This document shows, one piece after another, positions 53,280 through 60,961 of a stretch of DNA of 64,000 nucleotides. Made by a program: the position numbers and the translations under genes. The first letter of the stretch is position 1. The number at the start of each line of letters is the position of its first letter. The stretch spans positions 1-64,000 of the forward strand of contig JBKHXX010000026.1 of the NCBI GenBank assembly GCA_046565765.1. Direction: 5' to 3'. The notes under the pieces were generated by a model, which saw nothing but the letters and a program-made list of their open reading frames with translations, did not search any database and was not told where the DNA came from. The DNA is from JBFMCT01 sp046565765 (GTDB taxonomy: Bacteria; Actinomycetota; Acidimicrobiia; Acidimicrobiales; AC-14).

Positions 53280-53854
53280 CGCGATACCCCCTCGCGCGCG
53301 AACCGGCGGCGAAGGGCTTCCACCCCGCGCCGCTGGAGGGCCTTGACGGCGGTCGGTGCCTTGCCCAGGGCCTCGGCCACCTCGTCGATGGTCATGCCCG
53401 CGACCATCCGCAGCAGCACCACGTCACGCTGGTCGGGGGCCAGGCCGGCGGCCAGGTCGCACACCCAGTCGGTGCCGAGGCGCCGGAGGGCGTCCGCTTC
53501 GCCGTCGCCGAGGGGACCGGCGCCGTCGGCCTCCACCCCGTCGGCGACCTGCGGGCGGCGGGAACGGCGACGGCGGTCGTCCACGGCCCGGCGGTGGGCG
53601 ATGGTGAACAGCCACGACCGGAAGCCGTCCTCGTCGCCCGCGAACGTCCCGACCTGGGAGAAGACGGCGAGGAAGACGTCGTTGGTCAGGCCGTCGGGGT
53701 CCTCGGCGCCCTGGAGGCGCAGGTAGCCGGCGACCGAACCGGCGAACGCCCGGTACAGCCGCTCGAAGGCGGTGGGCTCGCCGGCCCGGGCGCGGGCGAG
53801 GACGGCGGGAAAGTCCGGTCCGAGCCGAGGGGCTCTCGACGGGGCTGGGGTCAT
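53276..53854 (-). CDS. ECF-family RNA polymerase sigma factor
   Basis: A 192-aa protein with sigma region 2 (TAFERLYRAFAGSVAGYLRL, NDVFLAVFSQVGTFAG, FRSWLFTIAHRRAVDDRRRR) and region 4 (LAPDQRDVVLLRMVAGMTIDEVAEALGK, AVKALQRRGVEALRR). It directs RNA polymerase to alternative promoters, presumably under control of the overlapping membrane protein. The ATG at 53854 was chosen as a possible leaderless start behind TAACTA; the frame extends to 53899. Confidence 0.9.
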   Translation of the reverse strand: MTPAPSRAPRLGPDFPAVLARARAGEPTAFERLYRAFAGSVAGYLRLQGAEDPDGLTNDVFLAVFSQVGTFAGDEDGFRSWLFTIAHRRAVDDRRRRSRRPQVADGVEADGAGPLGDGEADALRRLGTDWVCDLAAGLAPDQRDVVLLRMVAGMTIDEVAEALGKAPTAVKALQRRGVEALRRRFAREGVSR

Positions 53855-53859
53855 CGAGG

Positions 53860-53888
53860 TAGTTATCGGCACGTTCGTACGGAACCAA
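53860..53888 (-). promoter_or_regulatory. Possible promoter of the ECF sigma gene
   Basis: On the minus strand TTGGTT and TAACTA are separated by 17 nt, with TAACTA ending 5 nt before the ATG. No Shine-Dalgarno sequence is present, so the transcript would be leaderless. The match is modest. Confidence 0.35.
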
Positions 53889-53905
53889 TACCCCCGCACG
53901 CGCCG

Positions 53906-53929
53906 GAGCCTCGCCCGGAGGCGAGGCTC
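53906..53929 (-). terminator. 10-bp stem with UNCG-type tetraloop
   Basis: A perfect GAGCCTCGCC/GGCGAGGCTC stem closes a 4-nt loop that reads C(UCCG)G on the minus-strand RNA, an especially stable tetraloop. It lies 19 nt after the stop of the Ala/Pro-rich gene and just before the sigma-factor promoter. No T-run follows. Confidence 0.6.
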
Positions 53930-53947
53930 GCAGCAGCGGTACGGGTG

Positions 53948-54565
53948 CTACCTGACGGAGGACGGGATCCGGCCCGCGGCGGGCGTCTGCCCGGCGATGC
54001 CCAGGCCGACGTCGGCGCCGGCGGTCGCACCACCGGCGGGCGTGCCGGCCGGAGGACCGGCGGGCGTGCCCGCCGGCGGCCCGGGGACGAACTCGGGGAT
54101 GTGCTGGCCGGCCGGGGTCTGGCGAGCCCGGTCGAGGCCCGTGGCCTCAGGCTGGCCGGAGCCGTTGGCGTGGGCCGGGGGGGTGCTGGCGGGCGGCCCG
54201 GCGGGCACCGAGGTGGGCACGTTGCCGGCGGCGGGGGTGCGGTTGGCGATGTCCAGGCCGAACTGGGCGCCGGCCGAGGCCCCGCCGTTGGCGGCGTCGG
54301 TGGCCACCTGGAGGCCGAAGCCGGCCTGGTCGGGAAGGGTGACGTCGACGGGCAGGGACGGCAGGGACGGCAGGGACGGCAGCTCGACCGAGGCCGTGAC
54401 GTCCGCGCCGGTGTCGGCGTTGACGGCGTTGTCGGCCGCGGGCGGGAGCACGGCTGCCACACCGGCGGTTGCGGTCGCGGCGATGCCGAGCCCGACACCG
54501 GCCTTGGCGGCCGCACCCATGGCGGCCAGCTTGCTGGCGAGACCGCCGAGGAGCGCAGTGATCAT
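53948..54565 (-). CDS. Ala/Pro-rich exported or membrane protein (205 aa)
   Basis: The ATG at 54565 has GGAGG 9 nt upstream. The N-terminus is a long hydrophobic Ala/Gly segment (about 1-45) that may be a membrane anchor or signal. A triple SLP repeat follows, and then three degenerate units of the form (G)L-x-(I)A-x-x-T-P-A-x-x-x-(I/V)P-x-x-V separated by GPPAGTPAG. The proline-rich style matches the tail of the putative anti-sigma protein 0.7 kb away, suggesting related function. No family is recognised. Confidence 0.65.
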   Translation of the reverse strand: MITALLGGLASKLAAMGAAAKAGVGLGIAATATAGVAAVLPPAADNAVNADTGADVTASVELPSLPSLPSLPVDVTLPDQAGFGLQVATDAANGGASAGAQFGLDIANRTPAAGNVPTSVPAGPPASTPPAHANGSGQPEATGLDRARQTPAGQHIPEFVPGPPAGTPAGPPAGTPAGGATAGADVGLGIAGQTPAAGRIPSSVR

Positions 54566-54801
54566 GGTGGTTGTCCTCCACTTCGGTAGTCCGGCTGCCT
54601 GCGCGTGACAGGCCCGGGGACGTTGCTCGCTGCCGTCGCCGGCAGGTCGCCTTTTCGGTGGAGCCCTCCGGGGCCGGAGGAGTCTCTCGCCCCCGTCATC
54701 GCCGCACCGGCGAGGCGGGATACGGCTCCGGGCGGGATTTTTTCGAGGGTTCCGGTGAGGCGGGTGCCGGGGGGCCCGGCCCTTCCGGCACAATGAGTGC
54801 C

Positions 54802-55107
54802 ATGGCTCACGGCGGTGCCGACGAGCTGGTGGACGTGGTCATCGAGGTCGCCGGCCCAAGCCCTGAGCACACCGCCCCGGGGCCCTCGCGCTCGGCCCGG
54901 GCCGCGGCCCTAGGGGACGCCTTCGCCCGCGCCGCCGGTCCGGTGGAGCGGGCCGTCGAGGCGGCGGGCGGGGTGGTGACGGGGCGGGCCTGGGTGAACG
55001 GGACGGTGCGGGCCCGGGTGCCGGCCGCCGCGCTGGAGACCCTGGCCGCCCTCGACGGGGTCGTCAGCCTCGGCCCGCCGCGCCCGCTGGCGCCCGACGA
55101 CGGCTGA
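54802..55107 (+). CDS. Small protein resembling a subtilisin propeptide (I9-like)
   Basis: A 101-aa protein. The segment from LVDVVIEVAG through ERAVEAAGGVVTGRAWVNGTVRARVPAAALETLAALDGVVSL matches the general pattern of subtilase propeptide/inhibitor I9 domains (strand, helix, G-x-V-x-x-x, V-P-A-x-x-L-x-x-L-A). CACAAT lies 7 nt before the ATG at 54802, suggesting leaderless transcription; an ATG at 54793 is the alternative. It converges on, and overlaps by 44 nt, the 3' end of the subtilase gene, which lacks its own propeptide. I infer an inhibitor or folding factor for that protease. Confidence 0.6.
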   Translation: MAHGGADELVDVVIEVAGPSPEHTAPGPSRSARAAALGDAFARAAGPVERAVEAAGGVVTGRAWVNGTVRARVPAAALETLAALDGVVSLGPPRPLAPDDG

Positions 55108-56518
55108 CGTCGCCGAGCCGCACGTCGACCAGGCCCGCGCCCTGGCTGCCCTCGGCCGCCCCGGCCAGCGGGCGGCACATGCCCAGCAGGCGCGCCCGCT
55201 GGTCGTCGGGCGACAGGTCGGGGTCGTCCTCCAGCAGCAGGGCCAGCAGCCCGGTCACGTGGGGGGCGGCGAAGCTGGTCCCCGGCCCGCAGGGACCGCT
55301 CCCGCCGTCGACCAGGCAGCTCACGATGCTGTCGGCGGTGCTGCCGCCGGGCGCCACCAGGTGGGGACGGGCGCGACCGTCGGGCGTCGGCCCGCGGCTG
55401 CTGTACTCCTGCACCGCCGTGCCGCCGTGGTCGGTGGCCCCCACCACCAGAACACCCTCGGCGTCGGCCGGCGTGGTCAGCGTGGCCGGCTCCGGGCCCC
55501 GGTTGCCGGCGCTCTTGACGATCGTCAGCCCCAGCGCCCAGGCGGTGTCGCAGGCCCGGGCCTCCCTCGACACCGCCGCCCTGAGCGGCCCCGCTCCCCA
55601 GGAGCAGTTGGCCACCTGCACGCCGTCCTCCAGCGCGTGCTGGATGGCGAGTGCCCCGTCGAAGTCGTCGGCGCCCGTGAACCGCCCGGTGGCGATGACC
55701 TTGTAGTTGTAGACGACCGCCTCGGGGGCCACGCCCTCGACCCCGCCGCCTCCCCCCGCCACGATGCCGGCGACGGCGGTGGCGTGGGCGCTCGGGTCGC
55801 CCCACGGCTCGGCGGTGAAGTTGGCCCGGTGCACCACCCGGTCGGAGAAGGCGGGATGGCGCAGTGCCACCTCGCCGTCGATCACGGCCACCAGCACGCC
55901 CCGGCCGGTCAGCCCCCGCGCCGCTCGTAGCGCGGGCGCCCCCACCACCGCGGTGCTGGTGGTGACCTCCGGCTCCAGCGGCCGGGGCACGTCGATGCGC
56001 TCCACGGCTTCGTCGCCCGCCACCTCCGCCAGCGCGGCCGGGTGGGCGGGCGACCGTATGGTGCGGTTGAGCCAGCACGGCTGCGTGCCGGCGGGCGGGG
56101 CCGCTCGCAGCCCCCCCTCCGGGCCTGAGGCGGCGCCCGCCCGGTCGAGGGCGTCGACGACGGGGCCGACGGCCCGCAGGAACTCCTCACGCCCGGCCCG
56201 CACCGCCGAGTGCCGCACCACCTGCCCGGCGGCGAGGCCCAGCTGCGACCGGCCGGGGCCGAGGGCGGACAAGGACTCGCGGACCTGGGCCCATGCGCCG
56301 GCGTCGGGCGCAGCCCGAAGGCCGGCTGCCCCCGACGATGGCCGGCATTCGAGGATGGCGTACCCGGCCCCGGCCCCGGCCCCGGCGCCGCGCACCGCGT
56401 CCGGACCGGCCCGCTCCAGGGCCAGGCAGAACGGCGCGCTCGCCTTGGCCGCCAGCGCCGCACCCAGCCGGCGCCGCAGCCGCCGCCGGGCCACCGCCAC
56501 CTCGTCGGTCTCAGCCAT
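55064..56518 (-). CDS. Cytoplasmic subtilisin-like serine protease (S8)
   Basis: A 484-aa protein with the full catalytic set: Asp214 (VAVIDGEVALRHP), His245 (HATAVAGIV), oxyanion Asn339 (SAGNRGP) and Ser415 (GTSFAAPHV). DGxVxLxHPxF following the Asp recalls proteases of cyanobactin/RiPP maturation (PatA/PatG-type) more than secreted subtilisins. There is no signal peptide. The N-terminal ~190 residues are Ala/Gly-rich and unassigned. The start overlaps the dehydrogenase stop by 8 nt, placing it in the peptide-modification operon; it may remove the leader of the 98-aa precursor. Confidence 0.87.
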   Translation of the reverse strand: MAETDEVAVARRRLRRRLGAALAAKASAPFCLALERAGPDAVRGAGAGAGAGYAILECRPSSGAAGLRAAPDAGAWAQVRESLSALGPGRSQLGLAAGQVVRHSAVRAGREEFLRAVGPVVDALDRAGAASGPEGGLRAAPPAGTQPCWLNRTIRSPAHPAALAEVAGDEAVERIDVPRPLEPEVTTSTAVVGAPALRAARGLTGRGVLVAVIDGEVALRHPAFSDRVVHRANFTAEPWGDPSAHATAVAGIVAGGGGGVEGVAPEAVVYNYKVIATGRFTGADDFDGALAIQHALEDGVQVANCSWGAGPLRAAVSREARACDTAWALGLTIVKSAGNRGPEPATLTTPADAEGVLVVGATDHGGTAVQEYSSRGPTPDGRARPHLVAPGGSTADSIVSCLVDGGSGPCGPGTSFAAPHVTGLLALLLEDDPDLSPDDQRARLLGMCRPLAGAAEGSQGAGLVDVRLGDVSRRRAPAGAAGRG

Positions 56519-57794
56519 GGGCCTGCTCAGCGATCCGGGTGGTGCGGGGGACGTAAGGGCGGTAGCGCGGCTCGAGTCCCTGGCGGTCGTCGGCCATCAC
56601 GCCCGCACCGCACATGGCGAGAACGCCTTCCCGGGCCCCGTCCAGCCCGAGGCGGTCCTCGGCGTTCCCCCCGTTGATGGCGCCGGTGACGAACGCACCC
56701 AATCCCAGCTCGGTGGCGACGAGGTAGAAGGTCTGGCTCAGATGGGCGGCGTCCATCGTGACCACCGAGTAGGCCCGGGCGTGGTTGCGGTACTTCCAGT
56801 AGTTGCGGGCGAAGCGAGCGCCCATGATCACCGCCACGTGGGCGCCCGCGAACCAGGACTGCCCGGTGGTGAGCTCCTCGGTGAGCGTGCGGGCCCCGTC
56901 GGCCTCCAGCCGCTCGATCAGGTCGAGGCGGTGGTGTTCGACGTTGTAGTGGTAGAGGCCCGGTCCGACCCCCTCCACGTTGCGGACGATGGGGTACGCC
57001 TCGACCGGGTGGAGCCCGCCACCGGACGGGCTGGTCTTCTTGAGCCCGACGATGCCCCGGTGGAACTCCTTGTAGCCGTGGCAGCCCCACACCCAGTAGA
57101 GCAGCACCGAGAGCTGCTCCTCGGTCATGGGGACGTCGGCCGCGAACGACCGGGTCGTCTTGCGCCGGGCCAGCACGTCGAACAGGCCGCCCGTCCGCGG
57201 CACCACCGGCAGCTCGTGGCGCGCCAGCGGCGACTCGACGTGGTGGAAGTGCGGCGGGGGGGTGCCGAAGCGGTCGAGAACCGCCTGGTCGGTGGGGGGC
57301 CCGTCCGTGTGCGCCAGGGGAGAGGCGGTGTGGACGTCCCTCCACTTGGTGCGGACGTGGGCCAGCAGCGAGTAGCGGTTCCACGGGACGGATGTGAGGA
57401 TGACGTCCCGCTCCCGAAGGGCGGCCAGCCGGGGGTCGTCCGAGTCGGTGACGAGCAGCCCCCGCTCGGCCAGGGAGCCGAGGAGCCCGGCGGACGTGCC
57501 GTGCTCGCGCACGGCGTCGTCCGCCGAGATCCACCGGTCGCTGGGCACCGCCGCCAGGGCCCGCAGCTCCTCGGCGTCGACGACGACTTCCTTCTCGGTG
57601 AGCAGGGAGACGGCCAGCACCTGGTGCAGGGGGACGAGGGAGAGCGTCCCCTCCATCAGGGCGTCGAGGTCCAGGAACTCCCAGTCGGCGAGGTAGAAGA
57701 AGACGTGCGAGGTCCTCCGGTAACCGCCACCGGGGGGGCACGTGGCCGCCGCCGGGGTGGTGGGCCGGAGGGAGCCGACGGTGCCGTGGCTCAT
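56511..57794 (-). CDS. SagB/ThcOx-type peptide-maturation dehydrogenase
   Basis: A 427-aa protein. The C-terminal half (from about residue 195) has nitroreductase-like FMN features: RKTTRSFAADVPMT, SPSGGGLHPVEAYPI, GLYHYNVEHHRLD, YRNHARAYSVVTMDAAHLSQ, ELGLGAFVTGAING. This is the family placed next to TOMM or 'putative modified peptide' precursors, where members oxidise azolines to azoles. No YcaO cyclodehydratase is visible here, so the substrate chemistry is open. The ATG overlaps the precursor stop (ATGA). Confidence 0.85.
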   Translation of the reverse strand: MSHGTVGSLRPTTPAAATCPPGGGYRRTSHVFFYLADWEFLDLDALMEGTLSLVPLHQVLAVSLLTEKEVVVDAEELRALAAVPSDRWISADDAVREHGTSAGLLGSLAERGLLVTDSDDPRLAALRERDVILTSVPWNRYSLLAHVRTKWRDVHTASPLAHTDGPPTDQAVLDRFGTPPPHFHHVESPLARHELPVVPRTGGLFDVLARRKTTRSFAADVPMTEEQLSVLLYWVWGCHGYKEFHRGIVGLKKTSPSGGGLHPVEAYPIVRNVEGVGPGLYHYNVEHHRLDLIERLEADGARTLTEELTTGQSWFAGAHVAVIMGARFARNYWKYRNHARAYSVVTMDAAHLSQTFYLVATELGLGAFVTGAINGGNAEDRLGLDGAREGVLAMCGAGVMADDRQGLEPRYRPYVPRTTRIAEQAHG

Positions 57795-58087
57795 TCGACG
57801 AAGAAGGCCAAGAAGGCGCCGAAGGCGATGAAGACCCAGAACGCCTCCTCCTGGGAGTCCAGCACCTTGCGGAGCTGCTCCTTGGACGGCAGCTCGACCG
57901 GGGGCTTGACCTGCCCGGGCGGGATGGTGATCCCGTAGCGGGCGAGGGCCTCCTCCGGGTTCTGCTTGAGCTGCGCCCGGAAGTCGTCGTCCTCGGCCAG
58001 CGCGGTGGCGAAGGCCTTGGCGTCGTCCGGAGTGACCCTCAGGTTGGCGAAGAGCGGTCGCTTCTTCGCCTCTGCCTGGTTGGACAT
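57791..58087 (-). CDS. RiPP-precursor-like protein with NHLP/Nif11-type leader
   Basis: A 98-aa protein. The leader-like part (FATALAEDDDFRAQLKQNPEEALARYGITIPPG) has the D-x-x-F-R-x-x-L-x-x-(D/N)P-x-x-A-L-x-x-x-G-I pattern of nitrile-hydratase-like/Nif11-type leaders. After LRKVLDSQEE comes a very hydrophobic aromatic end, AFWVFIAFGAFLAFFVE, unlike typical Cys/Ser/Thr-rich cores. AAAGGAA precedes the ATG. It is translationally coupled to the SagB-type dehydrogenase and then the protease, so it is the probable substrate of both. The aromatic tail could also be a membrane anchor. Confidence 0.8.
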   Translation of the reverse strand: MSNQAEAKKRPLFANLRVTPDDAKAFATALAEDDDFRAQLKQNPEEALARYGITIPPGQVKPPVELPSKEQLRKVLDSQEEAFWVFIAFGAFLAFFVE

Positions 58088-58198
58088 TGTCGTGGTTCCT
58101 TTCTTTGGGTTTCGGGTTGCGAAGGGTCCTCGGGGCGCGCCGCACCACGAGCAGGTGCGGGCGCGGGCCCGAGGGGTTTCAGGAGAGGGGTGCCGGGG

Positions 58199-58735
58199 CT
58201 ACTGGCGCCAGACGCGTGGACCGTTGTCCACGTGCAGGAAGCCCTGCGCGGGGTAGGCGCCCACGCCGCCCCCGCCACCCAGCAGCTGGTCGGCGTAGCC
58301 CGCCCATTGCGAGAGCGACCCCGACTCGAAGTAGACGTCGGCCGCCGCCGCCTGCTCGTGCAGGTGGAGGGTGTAGATGTGGAACGACGCCGTCGCTCCG
58401 CCCACCGCGGCGTTGTACGCCTCCGTCCGGAACCCCGACGTCACGTGGCACGTGCCGAACCGGTCCCGCAGGGGCTGGAGCACGTCCTGGCACAGCCGAC
58501 GGAGCCCGGGCAGGGCGGCATCGGGTACCGGGGTGCCATCGTTGCACGCGAACTCCCACACCGAGAAGTTCGGGGTGAGCTCGCCGCCCTCGAGGATCCT
58601 CGGTGGCTCGAGGCCCGCCTCGAGCAGCCGTTGGCGGAGGGCCGCCAGCTCTTCGATCAGCGCCTGGTTGTCCTCGAGGAGCACCCTGGGCGCTTCAGGT
58701 GCCTCGTCGATCGGGTCTGCTACTGCTGAAGTCAT
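58199..58735 (-). CDS. M15-like zinc D,D-peptidase domain protein
   Basis: A 178-aa protein related to peptidase_M15 (D-Ala-D-Ala carboxypeptidase-like/endolysin) domains: NFSVWEFAC, LQPLRDRFG, VTSGFRTEAYNAAVGG, then His126-x6-Asp133 (HEQAAAAD, the HxxGxAxD motif with Gly replaced by Ala), and His168 in GFLHVDNGPRVWRQ. An extra His119 in SFH lies just upstream, so a short insertion may have altered the zinc site. There is no signal peptide; a coiled-coil-like stretch covers residues 19-40. It precedes the RiPP-like precursor by 111 nt on the same strand and may share its transcript. Confidence 0.78.
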   Translation of the reverse strand: MTSAVADPIDEAPEAPRVLLEDNQALIEELAALRQRLLEAGLEPPRILEGGELTPNFSVWEFACNDGTPVPDAALPGLRRLCQDVLQPLRDRFGTCHVTSGFRTEAYNAAVGGATASFHIYTLHLHEQAAAADVYFESGSLSQWAGYADQLLGGGGGVGAYPAQGFLHVDNGPRVWRQ

Positions 58736-58846
58736 GGTTCACCGTCCATGTGTCCTTGCCGCCGTTCAGGGCACAAACGGGTCACCGACGCGCGACGCGT
58801 GCACGTATTGGTTGGGGGATCCGCCGTCCGCCGCTGACCTGCAACC

Positions 58847-58876
58847 GTTCTACCGACGATCGTCGCGGTTCGTCAA
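58847..58876 (-). promoter_or_regulatory. Promoter with internal dyad for the peptide-modification genes
   Basis: On the minus strand TTGACG (58876-58871) and TAGAAC (58852-58847) are separated by 18 nt. The spacer contains the 12-bp palindrome CGACGATCGTCG (58854-58865), a candidate repressor site. The M15-like gene starts about 105 nt downstream. Confidence 0.55.
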
Positions 58877-58896
58877 CCTATTTTCGGCGGGGACCG

Positions 58897-59286
58897 TCAG
58901 CCCTTCCGGGACGACTCCACCGCGTAGCCCACCACGCCGACCAGGAGGAGCAGCCCGCCGGCCAGGCCCAGCCAGGGCCCGAAGACCAAGGCGTTGCCGA
59001 TGACCACGCCGGCCCAGCCGATGACGAACGGCCAGATGCTCGCGCCGGGGAAGTAGCCGAGGTCGCCGGCGCCGTCGGCGGGTTCGGCGTCGACCCGGTC
59101 CTCGGGGCGGGGCCCGGCCAGCCGGCGGGACTGGAACCACAGCCACCCCGCCACCATCAGCACCGCCGCCACCGCCAGCACCAGCATGGTGGACCCGGCG
59201 TGCTCGTAGCTCACGAACCAGTAGATCCCGCCGGTCAGGGCGAAGAACCCGCCCGCCCCCGCGAACAGTCGCCACTCGACCTTCAT
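58897..59286 (-). CDS. ctaF: Cytochrome c oxidase subunit IV (actinobacterial type)
   Basis: A 129-aa protein with four predicted helices in two pairs, matching actinobacterial CtaF: FFALTGGIYWFVSYEHAGSTML, then P-E-D-R-x-D, GYFPGASIWPFVIGWAGVVIG. It is a small structural subunit of the aa3 oxidase. The ATG is 1 nt after the ctaD stop. Confidence 0.92.
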   Translation of the reverse strand: MKVEWRLFAGAGGFFALTGGIYWFVSYEHAGSTMLVLAVAAVLMVAGWLWFQSRRLAGPRPEDRVDAEPADGAGDLGYFPGASIWPFVIGWAGVVIGNALVFGPWLGLAGGLLLLVGVVGYAVESSRKG

Positions 59287-59287
59287 G

Positions 59288-60961
59288 TCAGCGCGGCCCC
59301 CGTCCGGCGGCCCGCTCGGTGTCGCCCGAGCGTTCGGAGCGGGCGTCGAAGGTCGGACGCTCCGAGCGGATGGGCGGCATCCGCTCGAAGTTGTGCTCGG
59401 GCGGCGGCGACGACGTGGCCCACTCCAGCGAGTACCCGCCCCACGGGTCGTCGCCCGCGGGCCGGCGCCTGCGGGACGACACCCACAGGTTCAGCAGGAA
59501 GACGAGCACGGCCAGGGCGGCCACGAACGCCCCGACCGTCGACACCAGGTTCAGGAAGGGGAGGCCCTCGCCCCGGCCATAGTCGGCCACCCGCCGGGGC
59601 ATGCCCCGCAGGCCCATGAGGTGCTGGGGCCAGAAGGCCACGTTGAAACCGAGGAAGAGCAGCCAGAAGTGGACCTTGGCCAACCCTTCGCCCAGCCTCC
59701 ACCCGAAGAACTTCGGCCACCAGAAGTAGAGGCCGGCGAACAGCCCGAACACCGCCGACCCGAACAGCACGTAGTGCATGTGGGCCACCACGAAGTAGCT
59801 GTCGTGCACGTGGAAGTCGAACGGGGGAGAGGCCAGCATCGGTCCGGTGAGCCCGCCGATGAGGAACACCAGCAGGAAGCCGATGCAGAACAGCATGGGC
59901 GACTCGAAGCTCACGCTGCCCCGCCACATGGTGGCGATCCAGTTGAAGAACTTCACGCCCGTGGGCACCGCGACCAGGTAGGTCATGGCCGAGAAGAACG
60001 GCAGGCTCACCGCCCCGGTGGTGAACATGTGGTGGGCCCACACCGCCGTCGACAGGGCGGCGATGGCCAGCGTGGCCAGCACGAACCCCCGGTAGCCGAA
60101 CACCCGCTTGCGGGAGAACACGGGGATGATCTCCGTGACCACCCCGAAGAAGGGCAGGGCGACGATGTAGACCTCGGGGTGCCCGAAGAACCAGAACAGG
60201 TGCTGCCACACGATGGGCACACCACCGTCGCGGGCGTCGAAGAAGTGGGCGTCGAAGTGGCGGTCGGCGTAGAGCAGGGCCAGCGCCGACGTCAGCACCG
60301 GGAACGCCAGCAGGATCATGAAGCTGACCACCAGCATGTTCCAGGTGAAGATCGGCATCCGGAACATGGTCATGCCGGGGGCGCGTAGGGAGATGACGGT
60401 GGTGATGACGTTCACCGCGGTGAGCACGCTGGCCACGCCGGTGACGGCCACCGAGGCGATCCACAGGTCGGCCCCCGCGCCGGGGGAGTGCACCGCGTCG
60501 GAGAGCGGGGTGTAGGCCGTCCACCCGAAGGCGGCCGCCCCCCGGGAGGTCAGGAACCCGGCCAGCATGGTCAGGCCCCCGCCCAGGTAGAGCCAGTAGG
60601 AGAGGGCGTTCAGCCGGGGGAAGGCCATGTCCGGGGCGCCCACGTGCAGGGGCACCAGGTAGTTGGCCAACCCCGCCGCCATGGGCACCGCGAACAGGAA
60701 CATCATCACGCTGCCGTGCATGGTGAACAGCTGGTTGTAGGTGGCCTCCCCCACGAGCTGCTGGCCCGGGCGGGCCAGCTCGGTGCGGATCAGCAGGGCC
60801 AGCATCCCGCCCACCAGGAAGAAGGCGAAGGCGGTCCACATGTAGAGGATGCCGATCTTCTTGTGGTCGACGGTGGTGATCCACGCCATGATCCCCGTGG
60901 GGTGCGGGCGTTCGGACGGTTCGGGCGCGGGCGGCTCGACGATCTCCTCGAGGATCGTCAT
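59288..60961 (-). CDS. ctaD: Cytochrome c oxidase subunit I
   Basis: A 557-aa, 12-helix heme-copper oxidase subunit. All metal ligands are visible: low-spin heme His in FTMHGSVM; CuB His with the cross-linked Tyr in WFFGHPEVYI; the AHHMF pair; and His/Asp in HVHDSYFVVAHMHYV for Mg, heme a3 and heme a. It reduces O2 to water and pumps protons. The ATG overlaps the ctaC stop (ATGA). The C-terminal ~40 residues are charged and disordered. Confidence 0.96.
   Translation of the reverse strand: MTILEEIVEPPAPEPSERPHPTGIMAWITTVDHKKIGILYMWTAFAFFLVGGMLALLIRTELARPGQQLVGEATYNQLFTMHGSVMMFLFAVPMAAGLANYLVPLHVGAPDMAFPRLNALSYWLYLGGGLTMLAGFLTSRGAAAFGWTAYTPLSDAVHSPGAGADLWIASVAVTGVASVLTAVNVITTVISLRAPGMTMFRMPIFTWNMLVVSFMILLAFPVLTSALALLYADRHFDAHFFDARDGGVPIVWQHLFWFFGHPEVYIVALPFFGVVTEIIPVFSRKRVFGYRGFVLATLAIAALSTAVWAHHMFTTGAVSLPFFSAMTYLVAVPTGVKFFNWIATMWRGSVSFESPMLFCIGFLLVFLIGGLTGPMLASPPFDFHVHDSYFVVAHMHYVLFGSAVFGLFAGLYFWWPKFFGWRLGEGLAKVHFWLLFLGFNVAFWPQHLMGLRGMPRRVADYGRGEGLPFLNLVSTVGAFVAALAVLVFLLNLWVSSRRRRPAGDDPWGGYSLEWATSSPPPEHNFERMPPIRSERPTFDARSERSGDTERAAGRGPR

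Noticed and set aside
57795..58148. N-terminal extension of the SagB-type dehydrogenase
   Set aside because: It overlaps the precursor gene; the ATGA-coupled start at 57794 is the natural one.
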